Position numbers and translations under genes: made by a program
From: Gemmatimonadaceae bacterium
GTDB taxonomy: Bacteria; Gemmatimonadota; Gemmatimonadetes; Gemmatimonadales; Gemmatimonadaceae
DNA: 64,000 bases
Reading direction: 5' to 3'
NCBI GenBank assembly: GCA_025358925.1
Contig: JANYHT010000039.1
Coordinates: 310,001 to 374,000 of the forward strand
The notes under the pieces: model-generated
Told to the model about the DNA's origin: nothing
Databases searched by the model: none
The model's input: the letters and a program-made list of their open reading frames with translations, nothing else
Part shown: one piece after another, positions 1 through 7,751 of the stretch
How positions within the stretch are numbered: position 1 is the first letter of the stretch
How the letters are laid out: each line of letters starts with the position of its first letter

Positions 1-257
<257 letters not shown>

Positions 258-1052
258 TCAGATGACTTCGAGAACACCGAGTGCCCCGTGACAATGGGAC
301 ACTGTACCGACCAACACAGCGAACGGACCTTGCTCGCCCCATGCCGCCACTTGCGCATCGGCATCGGCGATCGCTGCGGCGTCGATCATTCCAACACCAT
401 ATGTGCGGTGTGTACAGTGAAAAGTAACGGGACCGCAGAGCGGCGGCGCAGCGGACACGAACGCAGCGAGGGCAGGCGGCATACTCCAATCACGCACACC
501 GCGCGTCGCTGGGCAGCGTGCCGGTTCGATGCAGTTCACCGGACACGTCCATGTGGCAAAACTCACGTAATGGCGACCGTCCGGTGCGCCGCGTTCCCAT
601 GGCATGTCGGGCGCTCGCGTGAGCGGCGACACGCGCACCTCGCGATGCGGCCATCTTTCCTGCGCGCGCGCAAGCAGCCAATCAAAACACAAATGCGGCA
701 TGAGCGGAGAAGGTACCATCGCATGGTCACGGAGCGCGTGCGAGCCGAGCAACATCCATTCGGCGATGTAGTCCGCCCATGTTGAACGCACGAGCGTCAC
801 CGCGACGTCATGGTACCCTTCTTTTGCCAAGCGCTCGGCAACGAGGCACGACGGATTGCGGTCAACAACCACAATTTCATTCGCTGAAAACGCCCCGCGC
901 TGTGACGCCTTCACCAACTGCTGCACATACCACGATCCGTAACATCCGCCACCAATCACGACGACGCGACCGAATCGCAGTGGCTCGCGGACTTGGCCAA
1001 CGCGATTCGTCAATTGTGTCAGCGCATCAGCGCCAGAGATGCCGACCTCCAT
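258..1052 (-). CDS. Rossmann-fold protein with Cys/His-rich C-terminal half, unknown function
   Basis: I do not recognise a named family with confidence. The first third has a dinucleotide-binding glycine motif (VVIGGGCYGS, residues 31-40) and a following acidic strand end (VVVDRN, 61-66), as in NAD(P)-binding Rossmann domains. The second half holds a CPxxCxEPxxCP cluster (C170, C174, C180), an HCTH motif (212-215) and a SHCH motif (252-255), which could bind zinc or an Fe-S centre. The start overlaps the upstream SDR gene by 26 bp and the end lies 27 nt before trxB, so it belongs to the same transcript. Automatic pipelines might call it TrkA-like from the Rossmann domain alone; nothing here supports potassium transport. 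Confidence 0.75.
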   Translation of the reverse strand: MEVGISGADALTQLTNRVGQVREPLRFGRVVVIGGGCYGSWYVQQLVKASQRGAFSANEIVVVDRNPSCLVAERLAKEGYHDVAVTLVRSTWADYIAEWMLLGSHALRDHAMVPSPLMPHLCFDWLLARAQERWPHREVRVSPLTRAPDMPWERGAPDGRHYVSFATWTCPVNCIEPARCPATRGVRDWSMPPALAAFVSAAPPLCGPVTFHCTHRTYGVGMIDAAAIADADAQVAAWGEQGPFAVLVGTVSHCHGALGVLEVI

Positions 1053-1767
1053 CTACCGTCAGCAAAGTGCCGGTGACATACGTGGCATCGACGAGGTAGT
1101 GAATGGCCTGCGTGATATCGTCCGGTGTGCCGCTTCGCTTAAGCGGAACGTCGGCGAGAAACTTGGAAAGCGTTTCAGGCGATAATGATTCTGGGGCTAG
1201 TACGAGTCCAGGGGCAACGGCATTGACACGAACACGAGGCGCAAGCAATGACGCGACGGTGTGCACGAGTTGCGTCAACGCCGATTTGGTTACTTGATGC
1301 GGAATGAGTCGCGGGTGAATGGACTCGAACGCCAAATGATCGGAGAGTTGAATAATCACGCCGCCATCGCGCATTGCGGGAGCGGCCGCCTGCATGAGAA
1401 AAAATGGTGCCCGCAAATTGATGTCAGCGACGGCATCCCACTCAGCAGGCGTGACCGCATCGAACGAGTGCCATTTCATCACCGACGCCGAACTCACAAC
1501 GACATCGAGCGCACCGAAGGCACGTGTTGCGGCGTCGACAAGACGTGCGGGCGCGGTTGGATCGGCGAGGTCTTCCTGTACCACGTGCACGAGCGTACCG
1601 GCGGCACGTAATTCAGTCGCCAACGCTTCCGCTTCAACGGGAGAATTTCCGTGATGCAGAACAATCGCGTCGCCGCGTGCAGCAAAGCTGCGAACGATGG
1701 CGGCGCCCAGTCGTCGTGCACCGCCGGTCACTAACGTGGTGCGACGGGGTGCCTTGCTGTTGCTCAC
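1027..1767 (-). CDS. Short-chain dehydrogenase/reductase, pteridine-reductase-like, atypical active site
   Basis: Classical-SDR-sized protein of 246 residues. It has the TGGARRLG cofactor loop at 14-21, where the Arg-rich form favours NADPH as in FolM/PTR1. The acidic LSD lies at 151-153 and the C-terminal VNAVAPG and VDGG elements are present. The catalytic YxxxK motif reads HQVTK (157-161), so the tyrosine is replaced by histidine; Lys161 remains. The GTG start at 1767 overlaps the stop of the upstream PHP gene (GTGA), a coupling arrangement seen repeatedly in this run. By family the reaction would be reduction of a pteridine or an acyl/keto substrate, but the tyrosine change makes ordinary SDR chemistry uncertain. 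Confidence 0.8.
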   Translation of the reverse strand: MSNSKAPRRTTLVTGGARRLGAAIVRSFAARGDAIVLHHGNSPVEAEALATELRAAGTLVHVVQEDLADPTAPARLVDAATRAFGALDVVVSSASVMKWHSFDAVTPAEWDAVADINLRAPFFLMQAAAPAMRDGGVIIQLSDHLAFESIHPRLIPHQVTKSALTQLVHTVASLLAPRVRVNAVAPGLVLAPESLSPETLSKFLADVPLKRSGTPDDITQAIHYLVDATYVTGTLLTVDGGRHLWR

Positions 1768-2648
1768 GACGCACCTATCGCGCGCGCTGCAACGCGCGCG
1801 TCTTGCCAGTCGAGCCAGATCTTTGGCACCAACTGTCCGCCGAGTCGACGTGGTCCTTCGTGCGTACCGTGCCAGTCGGAACCGCCGCTGGGAAGCAGCC
1901 CCGCTTTCTCGACGATATCGATCAAACGTTGCGACAGGTATGGCGCATGACTTGGGTGCAACACTTCTACCGAGTCAAGACCGACTTTTGCAAGCTTCTC
2001 TACGCGTGCGGCGGTTGCCGCTTCGCCTGGATGCGCCCAAACCGCGAGTCCGCCGGCGCGATGCACAAGCGTAATTGCGTCGGCAACTTCAAACGGCGCC
2101 TTCGCCATATACGCCGGTCGGTTCCACCCAAGCCAGCGATCAAACGCCTCGCGGAAGTCGCGCACCCATCCGCCGTTTACCAAGGCACGCGCCACGTGCG
2201 GACGTCCGACGGCACCGTCAGCAGCTTCGTGCAGCACGGCGTCCATCGTGACCGGAATTCCTTGCGCGTTTAGTGACGCAACAATGCGCTCCGCACGCTC
2301 GATACGACCAAGGCGAAGCTCCGCTAGCGCACTGCGCATGGTATCGCGATTGCTCAGATGTAGACCAAGCAAATGGAGTTCTTCGCCTTCAAAATGCGAA
2401 CTCAGTTCAACGCCCGGCACGATCCGTACGCCGAGTCGGTTTCCCGCTTCGATCGCCCCACTGAGACCATCCACGGTATCGTGATCGGTGATGGCGATGG
2501 CGAACAGTTGTGCGGCGCTCGCGGCCTCGACCACTTTCGCTGGTACGAGCGCACCGTCGGACGCCGTGGTATGCACCTGCAAGTCGACAAACTGCCCAAC
2601 CGTTTCGGCGCGTACTGCGGTGTCACGCCCATCCACGCTATCGGTCAC
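1764..2648 (-). CDS. PHP-domain phosphoesterase (YciV/RNase AM-like)
   Basis: PHP metal-dependent phosphoesterase of 294 residues, the usual size for the YciV family, which removes phosphate from 3',5'-nucleoside bisphosphates and trims RNA 5' ends. Metal-ligand motifs are clear: DLQVHTTASDG (22-32), TDHD (54-57) and PGVELS (78-83), with an HPGE near the middle and a GGSDWHG near the end. The GTG start at 2648 overlaps the stop of the small upstream gene (GTGA) and the stop overlaps the SDR start. About 20 residues precede the first motif and could partly be untranslated if a later start is used. The family assignment is firm; the substrate is inferred. Confidence 0.85.
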   Translation of the reverse strand: MTDSVDGRDTAVRAETVGQFVDLQVHTTASDGALVPAKVVEAASAAQLFAIAITDHDTVDGLSGAIEAGNRLGVRIVPGVELSSHFEGEELHLLGLHLSNRDTMRSALAELRLGRIERAERIVASLNAQGIPVTMDAVLHEAADGAVGRPHVARALVNGGWVRDFREAFDRWLGWNRPAYMAKAPFEVADAITLVHRAGGLAVWAHPGEAATAARVEKLAKVGLDSVEVLHPSHAPYLSQRLIDIVEKAGLLPSGGSDWHGTHEGPRRLGGQLVPKIWLDWQDARVAARAIGAS

Positions 2649-2911
2649 GCGCGATAACCCGCTTCGGGAGAGCGCGCGCTCGATTGCGACGTTCCGAATA
2701 ACGTGATCAGCGCGCGATCATCAAGCTCCGCCATCGATTGTTCGCGCGCTCGCGCGGACGTCGGCGAGTAGCGCGTCACACGCACCTCTCGCGAGTCGTC
2801 GTGACCCGTGACAAATATCAGTCCGAATTCGTCGCCGACCGACTGTGTAAGGAATCCGGACGGATACACGTGCCAGACGCGTCCTTCGATGGAAATCACT
2901 CTCGCAGGCAT
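2645..2911 (-). CDS. Small conserved-looking protein, unknown
   Basis: Protein of 88 residues starting MPARVISIEGRVWHVYPSG. The start was chosen because an excellent ribosome site (AAGGAGGG) sits six bases before this ATG; an upstream in-frame start lacks one. The N-terminal half (about 1-50) is rich in beta-forming residues and reads like a small beta-barrel that would carry a GREA/Tudor-like surface. The C-terminal half is charged and possibly helical (AREQSMAELDDRALITLF). It overlaps the PHP gene by 4 bp and follows the 82-residue gene by 4 nt, so it is translated as part of the operon. No function can be assigned. Confidence 0.65.
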   Translation of the reverse strand: MPARVISIEGRVWHVYPSGFLTQSVGDEFGLIFVTGHDDSREVRVTRYSPTSARAREQSMAELDDRALITLFGTSQSSARSPEAGYRA

Positions 2912-2915
2912 GCTG

Positions 2916-3161
2916 CTACCCTCCTTGTACTTCACGCCAGACGTTGGTCGGCGTCGATCCACTGAGCGCACTCGTCAGCGCCACAACATCAGCCCCTTCG
3001 GCAAACTCGATGAATCGTCCGTCCTCTGTCGCGTGTTCAAAGACCCAAAAGTGTACGTGCGCCTCCTCAAAGTCGACACGTCGCTGCTGTAGTGCCGCGA
3101 AGTAGGCTTCGCGTGCGTGTGCGTGAACATGTCGTTCCGTCGTGGCGAGCACGCGCGACAT
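2916..3161 (-). CDS. Small acidic protein, unknown
   Basis: About 81 residues. The ATG at 3161-3159 shares one base with the TGA of the upstream E2 gene (TGATG), which argues for translational coupling and for this start over a GTG one codon earlier. The sequence is His- and aromatic-rich at the N-terminus (RHVHAHAREAYFAALQ) and acidic in the middle (FVFEHATEDGRFIEF-like), with no signal peptide, membrane segment or Cys motif. It reads like a small antibiotic-biosynthesis-monooxygenase or NIPSNAP-sized ferredoxin-like fold, but that is only an impression from the alternating hydrophobic pattern. Real because of the tight spacing on both sides. Confidence 0.6.
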   Translation of the reverse strand: MSRVLATTERHVHAHAREAYFAALQQRRVDFEEAHVHFWVFEHATEDGRFIEFAEGADVVALTSALSGSTPTNVWREVQGG

Positions 3162-4477
3162 CACATCCCGACGTCTGACACCGACTCCAGTGCCTTCTTC
3201 AGATCACCCATGAAACGATCGGCGTCCGCACCGTCCACCACGCGGTGATCAAACGACAATGAGAAATACGCGCACGTGCGAATCGCAATGGTATCTTCGC
3301 CATCCGGGCCGGTGATCACCTTCGCACGTTTCTCAATCGCACCAAGTCCGAGAATCGCCGTGGTGCCCACCGGAATAATTGGTGTACCAAGCAGCGAACC
3401 GAACACACCAGGATTGGTCACCGTGAACGTGGCATCTTGCACATCGGTTGGGCTCAACTTCTTCGTGCGAGCGCGCAACGCCAGATCGTTGGCCGCTCGA
3501 ACAAGCCCGGTTAATGACAGTTCGTCCGCGCGCTTCATCACCGGCACGATGAGACCAGATGGATCGAGCGCAACGGCAATACCGATATTGATCTGCTTTC
3601 GGTAAATGACGTCGTTGCCCGCGACGGACGCGTTCAGCACGGGGTGCCGTTTGAGCTGCTGCGCGACCGCCCGAAAGATAAACGGCAGGTACGTGAGCTT
3701 CTGCTCCGTCTGCGCTTCAAACTCTTTGCGCATGGCGCTGCGAATGCGCGCGACTCTGGTGAGATCAACCTCAAAAAACGTGGTGACATGCGCGGCTGTA
3801 CGAATCGCCAAGGTCATGTGCTCCGACGTGAGGCGTCGAATTTTGGACATGGGCTCGACCGTATCGCCTGTCCACGGCGTGGGCATCGGTCCGTGCTGGT
3901 CGACACCCACCGGAGCGTGCGTGGATAATGCGACGCGCGCTGCCGGTCGGTGCTCGAGATACGCTTCGAGATCCCTCTTGGTGACCCGTCCGGCGATGCC
4001 GCTGCCCGACAGGCTCGCAATCTCCACACCGTGTTCAGCCGCAATTTTGCGAACGAGCGGCGATGATTTTGTCCGAAGACGATCTTCGAACGAACCGGCG
4101 ACCGCCGTTGTGACCGGGCTTGTACTCGAGGCCACTGGCGGCGGCACATGCACCGCTACCGCTGTGGCGGCCGTCGCGGTGCTCACGACTGCCGGCGTTG
4201 GCGCCGCCGCAGGAGGCAGCGCTGCTGCTGCGGACGCATCCGTCTCCAAGCGTGCGACTACCGTTTGAATTGCCACCGTCTCGCCTTCGGCGACCAGAAT
4301 TTCAAGCAGCACACCAGCGGACGACGACGGAATCTCTGCATCCACCTTGTCAGTCGAGATTTCGAACAGCGCTTCATCGCGCTTGACGGCGTCACCGACC
4401 TTCTTGAGCCAACGTGATACCGTACCCTCTGCGATGGACTCGCCCATCTGGGGCATGATGATGTCTACACGTGCCAC
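3161..4477 (-). CDS. 2-oxoacid dehydrogenase E2, dihydrolipoamide acyltransferase
   Basis: Core acyltransferase of a pyruvate or branched-chain 2-oxoacid dehydrogenase complex: it moves the acyl group from E1 to CoA. From the N-terminus there is a lipoyl domain with lipoylated Lys44 in STDKVDAEIP, an Ala/Pro/Val linker, an E3-binding domain (SSPLVRKIAAEHGVE), and a catalytic domain ending in the active-site FDHRVVDG. The GTG at 4477 (reading ARVDIIMPQMGE next) is preferred because a GAGG site lies eight bases upstream and lipoyl domains normally begin here; an ATG further upstream gives a non-homologous tail that overlaps the preceding gene. E1 genes are just upstream and no E3 is present. 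Branched-chain type is likelier than PDH but not proven. Confidence 0.93.
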   Translation of the reverse strand: MARVDIIMPQMGESIAEGTVSRWLKKVGDAVKRDEALFEISTDKVDAEIPSSSAGVLLEILVAEGETVAIQTVVARLETDASAAAALPPAAAPTPAVVSTATAATAVAVHVPPPVASSTSPVTTAVAGSFEDRLRTKSSPLVRKIAAEHGVEIASLSGSGIAGRVTKRDLEAYLEHRPAARVALSTHAPVGVDQHGPMPTPWTGDTVEPMSKIRRLTSEHMTLAIRTAAHVTTFFEVDLTRVARIRSAMRKEFEAQTEQKLTYLPFIFRAVAQQLKRHPVLNASVAGNDVIYRKQINIGIAVALDPSGLIVPVMKRADELSLTGLVRAANDLALRARTKKLSPTDVQDATFTVTNPGVFGSLLGTPIIPVGTTAILGLGAIEKRAKVITGPDGEDTIAIRTCAYFSLSFDHRVVDGADADRFMGDLKKALESVSDVGM

Positions 4478-4481
4478 TCGG

Positions 4482-4814
4482 TCATCCTCGCGTCGAAGGC
4501 TGCTGCGCGGCGAGATCGGTCCGTCGATCTGCACGTCGCAAGCGCCACAGTGCCAAAATAGGAAGAGAGACGGCGCCTAACACGCCGCCAGCGAACGCAA
4601 ACCACCACCAATCGCAGGCCGGTAGTCCCGGCTGCGGTTCGCATCGCGAGAAAAACCCGAACGCCTTACCCACAAAGACGCCCGACATGGCTCCGCTGGT
4701 GGCGCCGATGAAAAACGTGAAGCATCCAACACCGATATTACGACCAACGCGGTCCTCCGAGACAGTGCTGACCGCTGTCCCGATTTCTGATGTGCCGTTT
4801 TCGGCAGATTTCAT
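4482..4814 (-). CDS. Small two-helix membrane protein, unknown
   Basis: 110 residues with two hydrophobic stretches: residues about 27-55, Gly-rich (GCFTFFIGATSGAMSGVFVGKAFGFF), and about 70-92, followed by an Arg-rich tail (LRRADRR) that predicts a cytoplasmic C-terminus. Two Cys residues flank the loop between them (CEPQPGLPAC). It lies between E1beta and E2, with 3 nt on one side and 4 nt on the other, so it is expressed with the complex. I do not recognise a family. The placement between enzyme subunits is unusual, but membrane recruitment of the complex would be speculation. Confidence 0.65.
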   Translation of the reverse strand: MKSAENGTSEIGTAVSTVSEDRVGRNIGVGCFTFFIGATSGAMSGVFVGKAFGFFSRCEPQPGLPACDWWWFAFAGGVLGAVSLPILALWRLRRADRRTDLAAQQPSTRG

Positions 4815-4817
4815 CGC

Positions 4818-5795
4818 TTAGTACGCCACAAGTCGTTGCACCACACGAACGATATCCGCCGTTTGCGGAAGAACGTAGTCCTCAAGGGTCGGCGCAAAGG
4901 GCAACGGCACGTCGGCCGCGGTCACGCGCAACACCGGCGCGTCGAGCCACTCAAAGCACGTTTCTGAGACACGCGCGGTAATCTCACCGGCGATGCCGCC
5001 CGTTCGCGTATCTTCGTGCAACACCAAAAGCCGATTGGTTTTTTTGACGGTGCGAAAAATTGCCTCGTCATCCATTGGTGCAAGTGAGCGCAGGTCGAGC
5101 ACTTCAACCGAAATACCGAACTCCGATTGTAGTTGCTCGGCCGCCTCAAGCGCTTTCCACACGGCCGCCGCGTACGTAACGATCGACACGTCACTACCTT
5201 CGCGCGCGATTCGCGCCTGACCGATCGGTACGACATGATCGCCCAATGGCATCACTTCTTTCACGCGACGATACAAATACTTGTGTTCGAAAAAAAGTAC
5301 GCAGTCGTCATCGCGTACGGCCGCCTTCATCAATCCTTTTGCGTCACTCGCGGTGGATGGATACACAATCTTCAAGCCTGGCGTATGGAGGAACCCTGCC
5401 TCCGGATTCTGCGAGTGAAACGGTCCACCGCGCACATAGCCGCCGCTCGGACCGCGTACGACCATTGGACACGGCAGGAAGGCGCGATACCGCGCCGTCG
5501 CGACATAGTTGGTGAGCATATCGTATGCGTTCGCGATGAAGTCGATGAACTGCATCTCCACGATTGGACGTAGGCCCATGTGCGCGGCGCCGGCGGCCGC
5601 ACCAACAATGCCGATCTCGCTGATGGGCGTATCGATGACGCGCTGCGCACCAAAGCGCGCCAGCAACCCTTCGGTCACTTTGAACGCACCGCCGAACGCA
5701 CCGATGTCCTCACCGAGACAAAAGACGTTGACGTCGCGTTCCATTTCTTCAAACAATGCTTCGCGAATGGCCTCGAGGTATGTAATCTCGGTCAT
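4818..5795 (-). CDS. 2-oxoacid dehydrogenase E1 beta subunit
   Basis: Beta subunit of the thiamine-diphosphate E1 heterotetramer, about 325 residues as usual. It starts MTEITYLEAIREAL, followed by the E1beta hallmarks FCLGEDIGAFGGAFKVTEG, DTPISEIGIVGAAAGAA, and a C-terminal transketolase-C domain with EDTRTGGIAGEI. The ATG at 5793-5795 overlaps the E1alpha TGA (ATGA); a longer in-frame extension exists but is Arg/Cys-rich and unlike the family. It is encoded right after E1alpha and before a small membrane protein and E2. With E1alpha it decarboxylates the 2-oxo acid and reductively acylates the lipoyl arm of E2. Confidence 0.94.
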   Translation of the reverse strand: MTEITYLEAIREALFEEMERDVNVFCLGEDIGAFGGAFKVTEGLLARFGAQRVIDTPISEIGIVGAAAGAAHMGLRPIVEMQFIDFIANAYDMLTNYVATARYRAFLPCPMVVRGPSGGYVRGGPFHSQNPEAGFLHTPGLKIVYPSTASDAKGLMKAAVRDDDCVLFFEHKYLYRRVKEVMPLGDHVVPIGQARIAREGSDVSIVTYAAAVWKALEAAEQLQSEFGISVEVLDLRSLAPMDDEAIFRTVKKTNRLLVLHEDTRTGGIAGEITARVSETCFEWLDAPVLRVTAADVPLPFAPTLEDYVLPQTADIVRVVQRLVAY

Positions 5796-6922
5796 CCCTT
5801 CGTACCGGCATCGACATCCCACGTGCCCCACCCTTGCGCCCGCTCGTCGCCGTATCGGAGAGCAGCGGCATCGCGACGAAACCACAACGGTTGTTCAGAT
5901 GACGGGTTCGCGTACACACCAAGGAGCGCATCTAACGCCTCAGGCGGAACGGAGGTCTCTGCCAAATCTGTCGCGACGTCAATCTCGTGCAGAATACGCG
6001 CGTCGAGAGCGGCGAGCTCCTCCTCTGTTGCGTGCAACACATCGCGCAATACACGCACGTAGCGATCGATGGGATCATTCTGTGTCGCCCAGCGCTCAAC
6101 TTCTCCCGGCAACATATACGACTGATTGTCATGCTCGGCATGTCCTTTTCGACGAAACGTCATAAGCTCGATAAGCGTCACGCCCTCGCCGCGCCGCGCG
6201 CGGTCCACGGCCGTTTTCGTCACGTCATAGACCGCTAAGACATCGTTTCCGTCAGCCTGCACACCCATCACACCGTAGCCAATTGCCTTATCGACAAATT
6301 GTGCGGCGGCGGTCTGCTTCGCCGTCGGCGTCGAATACGCGTAACCATTGTTTTCGACGATCACGACCAGCGGACAACGTTGCACCGCCGCGAAGTTGAT
6401 GCCCTCGTGAAACGCGCCGGTACTCGTGGCGCCGTCGCCGATGTACACAAGTCCAACGCGATCTTCACCGCGCATCTTAAAAGACAGCGTCACTCCCGCC
6501 ATCACCGGCACCATGTCACCCAACGGCGAGATCTGGCCGATAAAACCGCGCACGGTATCGCCAAAATGGATATTCAATTCGCGACCTCGCGTCGGAGAGT
6601 CGCCCTTCGCCATGTATTGCCGCAACACTTCAAGCGGTGTCGCACCCTTCACCAGCATCGAGCCAAGATTGCGAATGAGTGGCGAGAGGATGTCCCGTTG
6701 CTCCAGCGCAAAAGCGCTGCCGACGGAGTCTGCTTCTTGACCCAGCGATCGGAATAGTCCACCGACAACTTTCGTTTGACGATACAAATTCACAAGACGC
6801 TCTTCGAGTTGTCGCGTGAATTTCATCCAATAGTACAACGCGAACTTTTGCTCTCGCGAGAGCGCGTCACTCGGTCGCTCCACTACCCGTGCTGCGCGCG
6901 CCGCGCGAGACACACGCGCCAT
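5792..6922 (-). CDS. 2-oxoacid dehydrogenase E1 alpha subunit
   Basis: Thiamine-diphosphate-binding subunit, 376 residues. The ThDP/Mg motif begins with GDG at 162-164 (GDGATSTGAFHEG) and ends in ENNGYAYSTP about 30 residues later; the phosphorylation-loop region RKGHAEHDNQSY follows. The ATG at 6922 shares its A with the stop of the upstream gene (TGATG); a TTG one codon earlier is possible. The length and the PxGxRELNIHF segment fit branched-chain/acetoin-type E1alpha better than the single-chain AceE. First enzyme gene in the E1alpha-E1beta-x-E2 block. Confidence 0.93.
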   Translation of the reverse strand: MARVSRAARAARVVERPSDALSREQKFALYYWMKFTRQLEERLVNLYRQTKVVGGLFRSLGQEADSVGSAFALEQRDILSPLIRNLGSMLVKGATPLEVLRQYMAKGDSPTRGRELNIHFGDTVRGFIGQISPLGDMVPVMAGVTLSFKMRGEDRVGLVYIGDGATSTGAFHEGINFAAVQRCPLVVIVENNGYAYSTPTAKQTAAAQFVDKAIGYGVMGVQADGNDVLAVYDVTKTAVDRARRGEGVTLIELMTFRRKGHAEHDNQSYMLPGEVERWATQNDPIDRYVRVLRDVLHATEEELAALDARILHEIDVATDLAETSVPPEALDALLGVYANPSSEQPLWFRRDAAALRYGDERAQGWGTWDVDAGTKG

Positions 6923-7215
6923 CAATACCCCGCCTCGATTTCATGGCGAGGGTCATCGACACGGTGCAGCGCGACGAAGAATTTCTTCACGTTTTTGTCG
7001 AGGCGACTTTCCCCAACTTGATCCGTATGCGCTTCTACTAGGGTGGCGTGGCCACCGTCCATCTTGATCATCAGTCGCAGCACACCGAGCACGCCAGAAA
7101 AAGTTCGCGATCGCATTTCTGACGCACTTCGCGTCAGGCCCACGGTCGGGAAAAATCGGTCTGCGCTTGCAAGGACATCATCCGGCGTGAGCGGGGTGCG
7201 GTGGAAATGTCGCAC
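6922..7215 (-). CDS. Small basic protein, unknown
   Basis: 97 residues from a GTG start with an AAAGG-like site ten bases upstream. Mixed charge, a Leu/Met-rich stretch in the middle (VLGVLRLMIKMDGGHATLVEAH), then a Lys-rich segment (DKNVKKFFVALHRV). No Cys, no membrane helix and no signal peptide. It overlaps the E1alpha start and lies 2 nt after the lipoprotein gene, so it is an operon member. No family recognised. Confidence 0.6.
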   Translation of the reverse strand: MRHFHRTPLTPDDVLASADRFFPTVGLTRSASEMRSRTFSGVLGVLRLMIKMDGGHATLVEAHTDQVGESRLDKNVKKFFVALHRVDDPRHEIEAGY

Positions 7216-7217
7216 GT

Positions 7218-7751
7218 TCAGGGTACCTTTTTTCTCGTACTATCCGGCGTGACAGTCTTCCGATTGGGCTTGACGGTTGGCTCAGCCGGACGCGCCGACT
7301 GCGGCGTGCTAAAGTCGCCCGGTTCGTCGGCCGAGAGAATGTCCTGCGTCCAGTCTTGCGTGCGTTGCAACGCTTTTGTCGAATCGGCGCGAAACTGCAG
7401 TCCCATCGCCCACATGCCTGCCGTCACAAACATCAAGTTCGTGCGATAGGTACCCAGCTCCCCGGTCTCTTCAAGGCCGTTGGCAACCGTCTTTCGATCC
7501 TTATTCGTTGCGAAGACGCGGCCTTGGCCGCCTTGAATTGGCTTGCCGGTGTGCACGTCATTCACGATGACGCGCCAATAGGTGGGCTCCAACGCGCGCG
7601 TGGGCTTCGATTCGACCGTCACCCGGACAACAAAGCTATCCGTCACGAACCGAAGTTCGTTGAGTGGCGCCGTCCCGCTGCCGCAGGCGGCCACGCTCAG
7701 GCCGCCCACGATTGCTAGAAGAAACACTGCGCACGCGCGGAGGAGTTTCAT
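7218..7751 (-). CDS. Predicted lipoprotein, unknown
   Basis: 177 residues with a clear lipoprotein signal: MKLLRACAVFLLAIVGGLSVAAC, with the lipobox Cys at 23. The mature part has a beta-rich domain (about 30-140) whose pattern, an ETGELGTYRTNLMFVTAGMW-like segment near 95-115, resembles YtkA/FixH-type beta-sandwich proteins. The last 35 residues are Pro/Thr/Lys-rich and probably disordered. The ATG overlaps the stop of the inositol-phosphate synthase gene (ATGA). Likely anchored in a membrane facing the periplasm; the role is unknown. Confidence 0.7.
   Translation of the reverse strand: MKLLRACAVFLLAIVGGLSVAACGSGTAPLNELRFVTDSFVVRVTVESKPTRALEPTYWRVIVNDVHTGKPIQGGQGRVFATNKDRKTVANGLEETGELGTYRTNLMFVTAGMWAMGLQFRADSTKALQRTQDWTQDILSADEPGDFSTPQSARPAEPTVKPNRKTVTPDSTRKKVP

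Noticed and set aside
258-1052. TrkA-like potassium transport protein
   Set aside because: Only the generic Rossmann motif is shared; the rest of the protein is Cys/His-rich and unlike TrkA.
3606-4268. Plus-strand frame of 220 codons
   Set aside because: Antisense to the E2 gene; its Ala/Thr/Val-rich tail is the mirror of the E2 linker.
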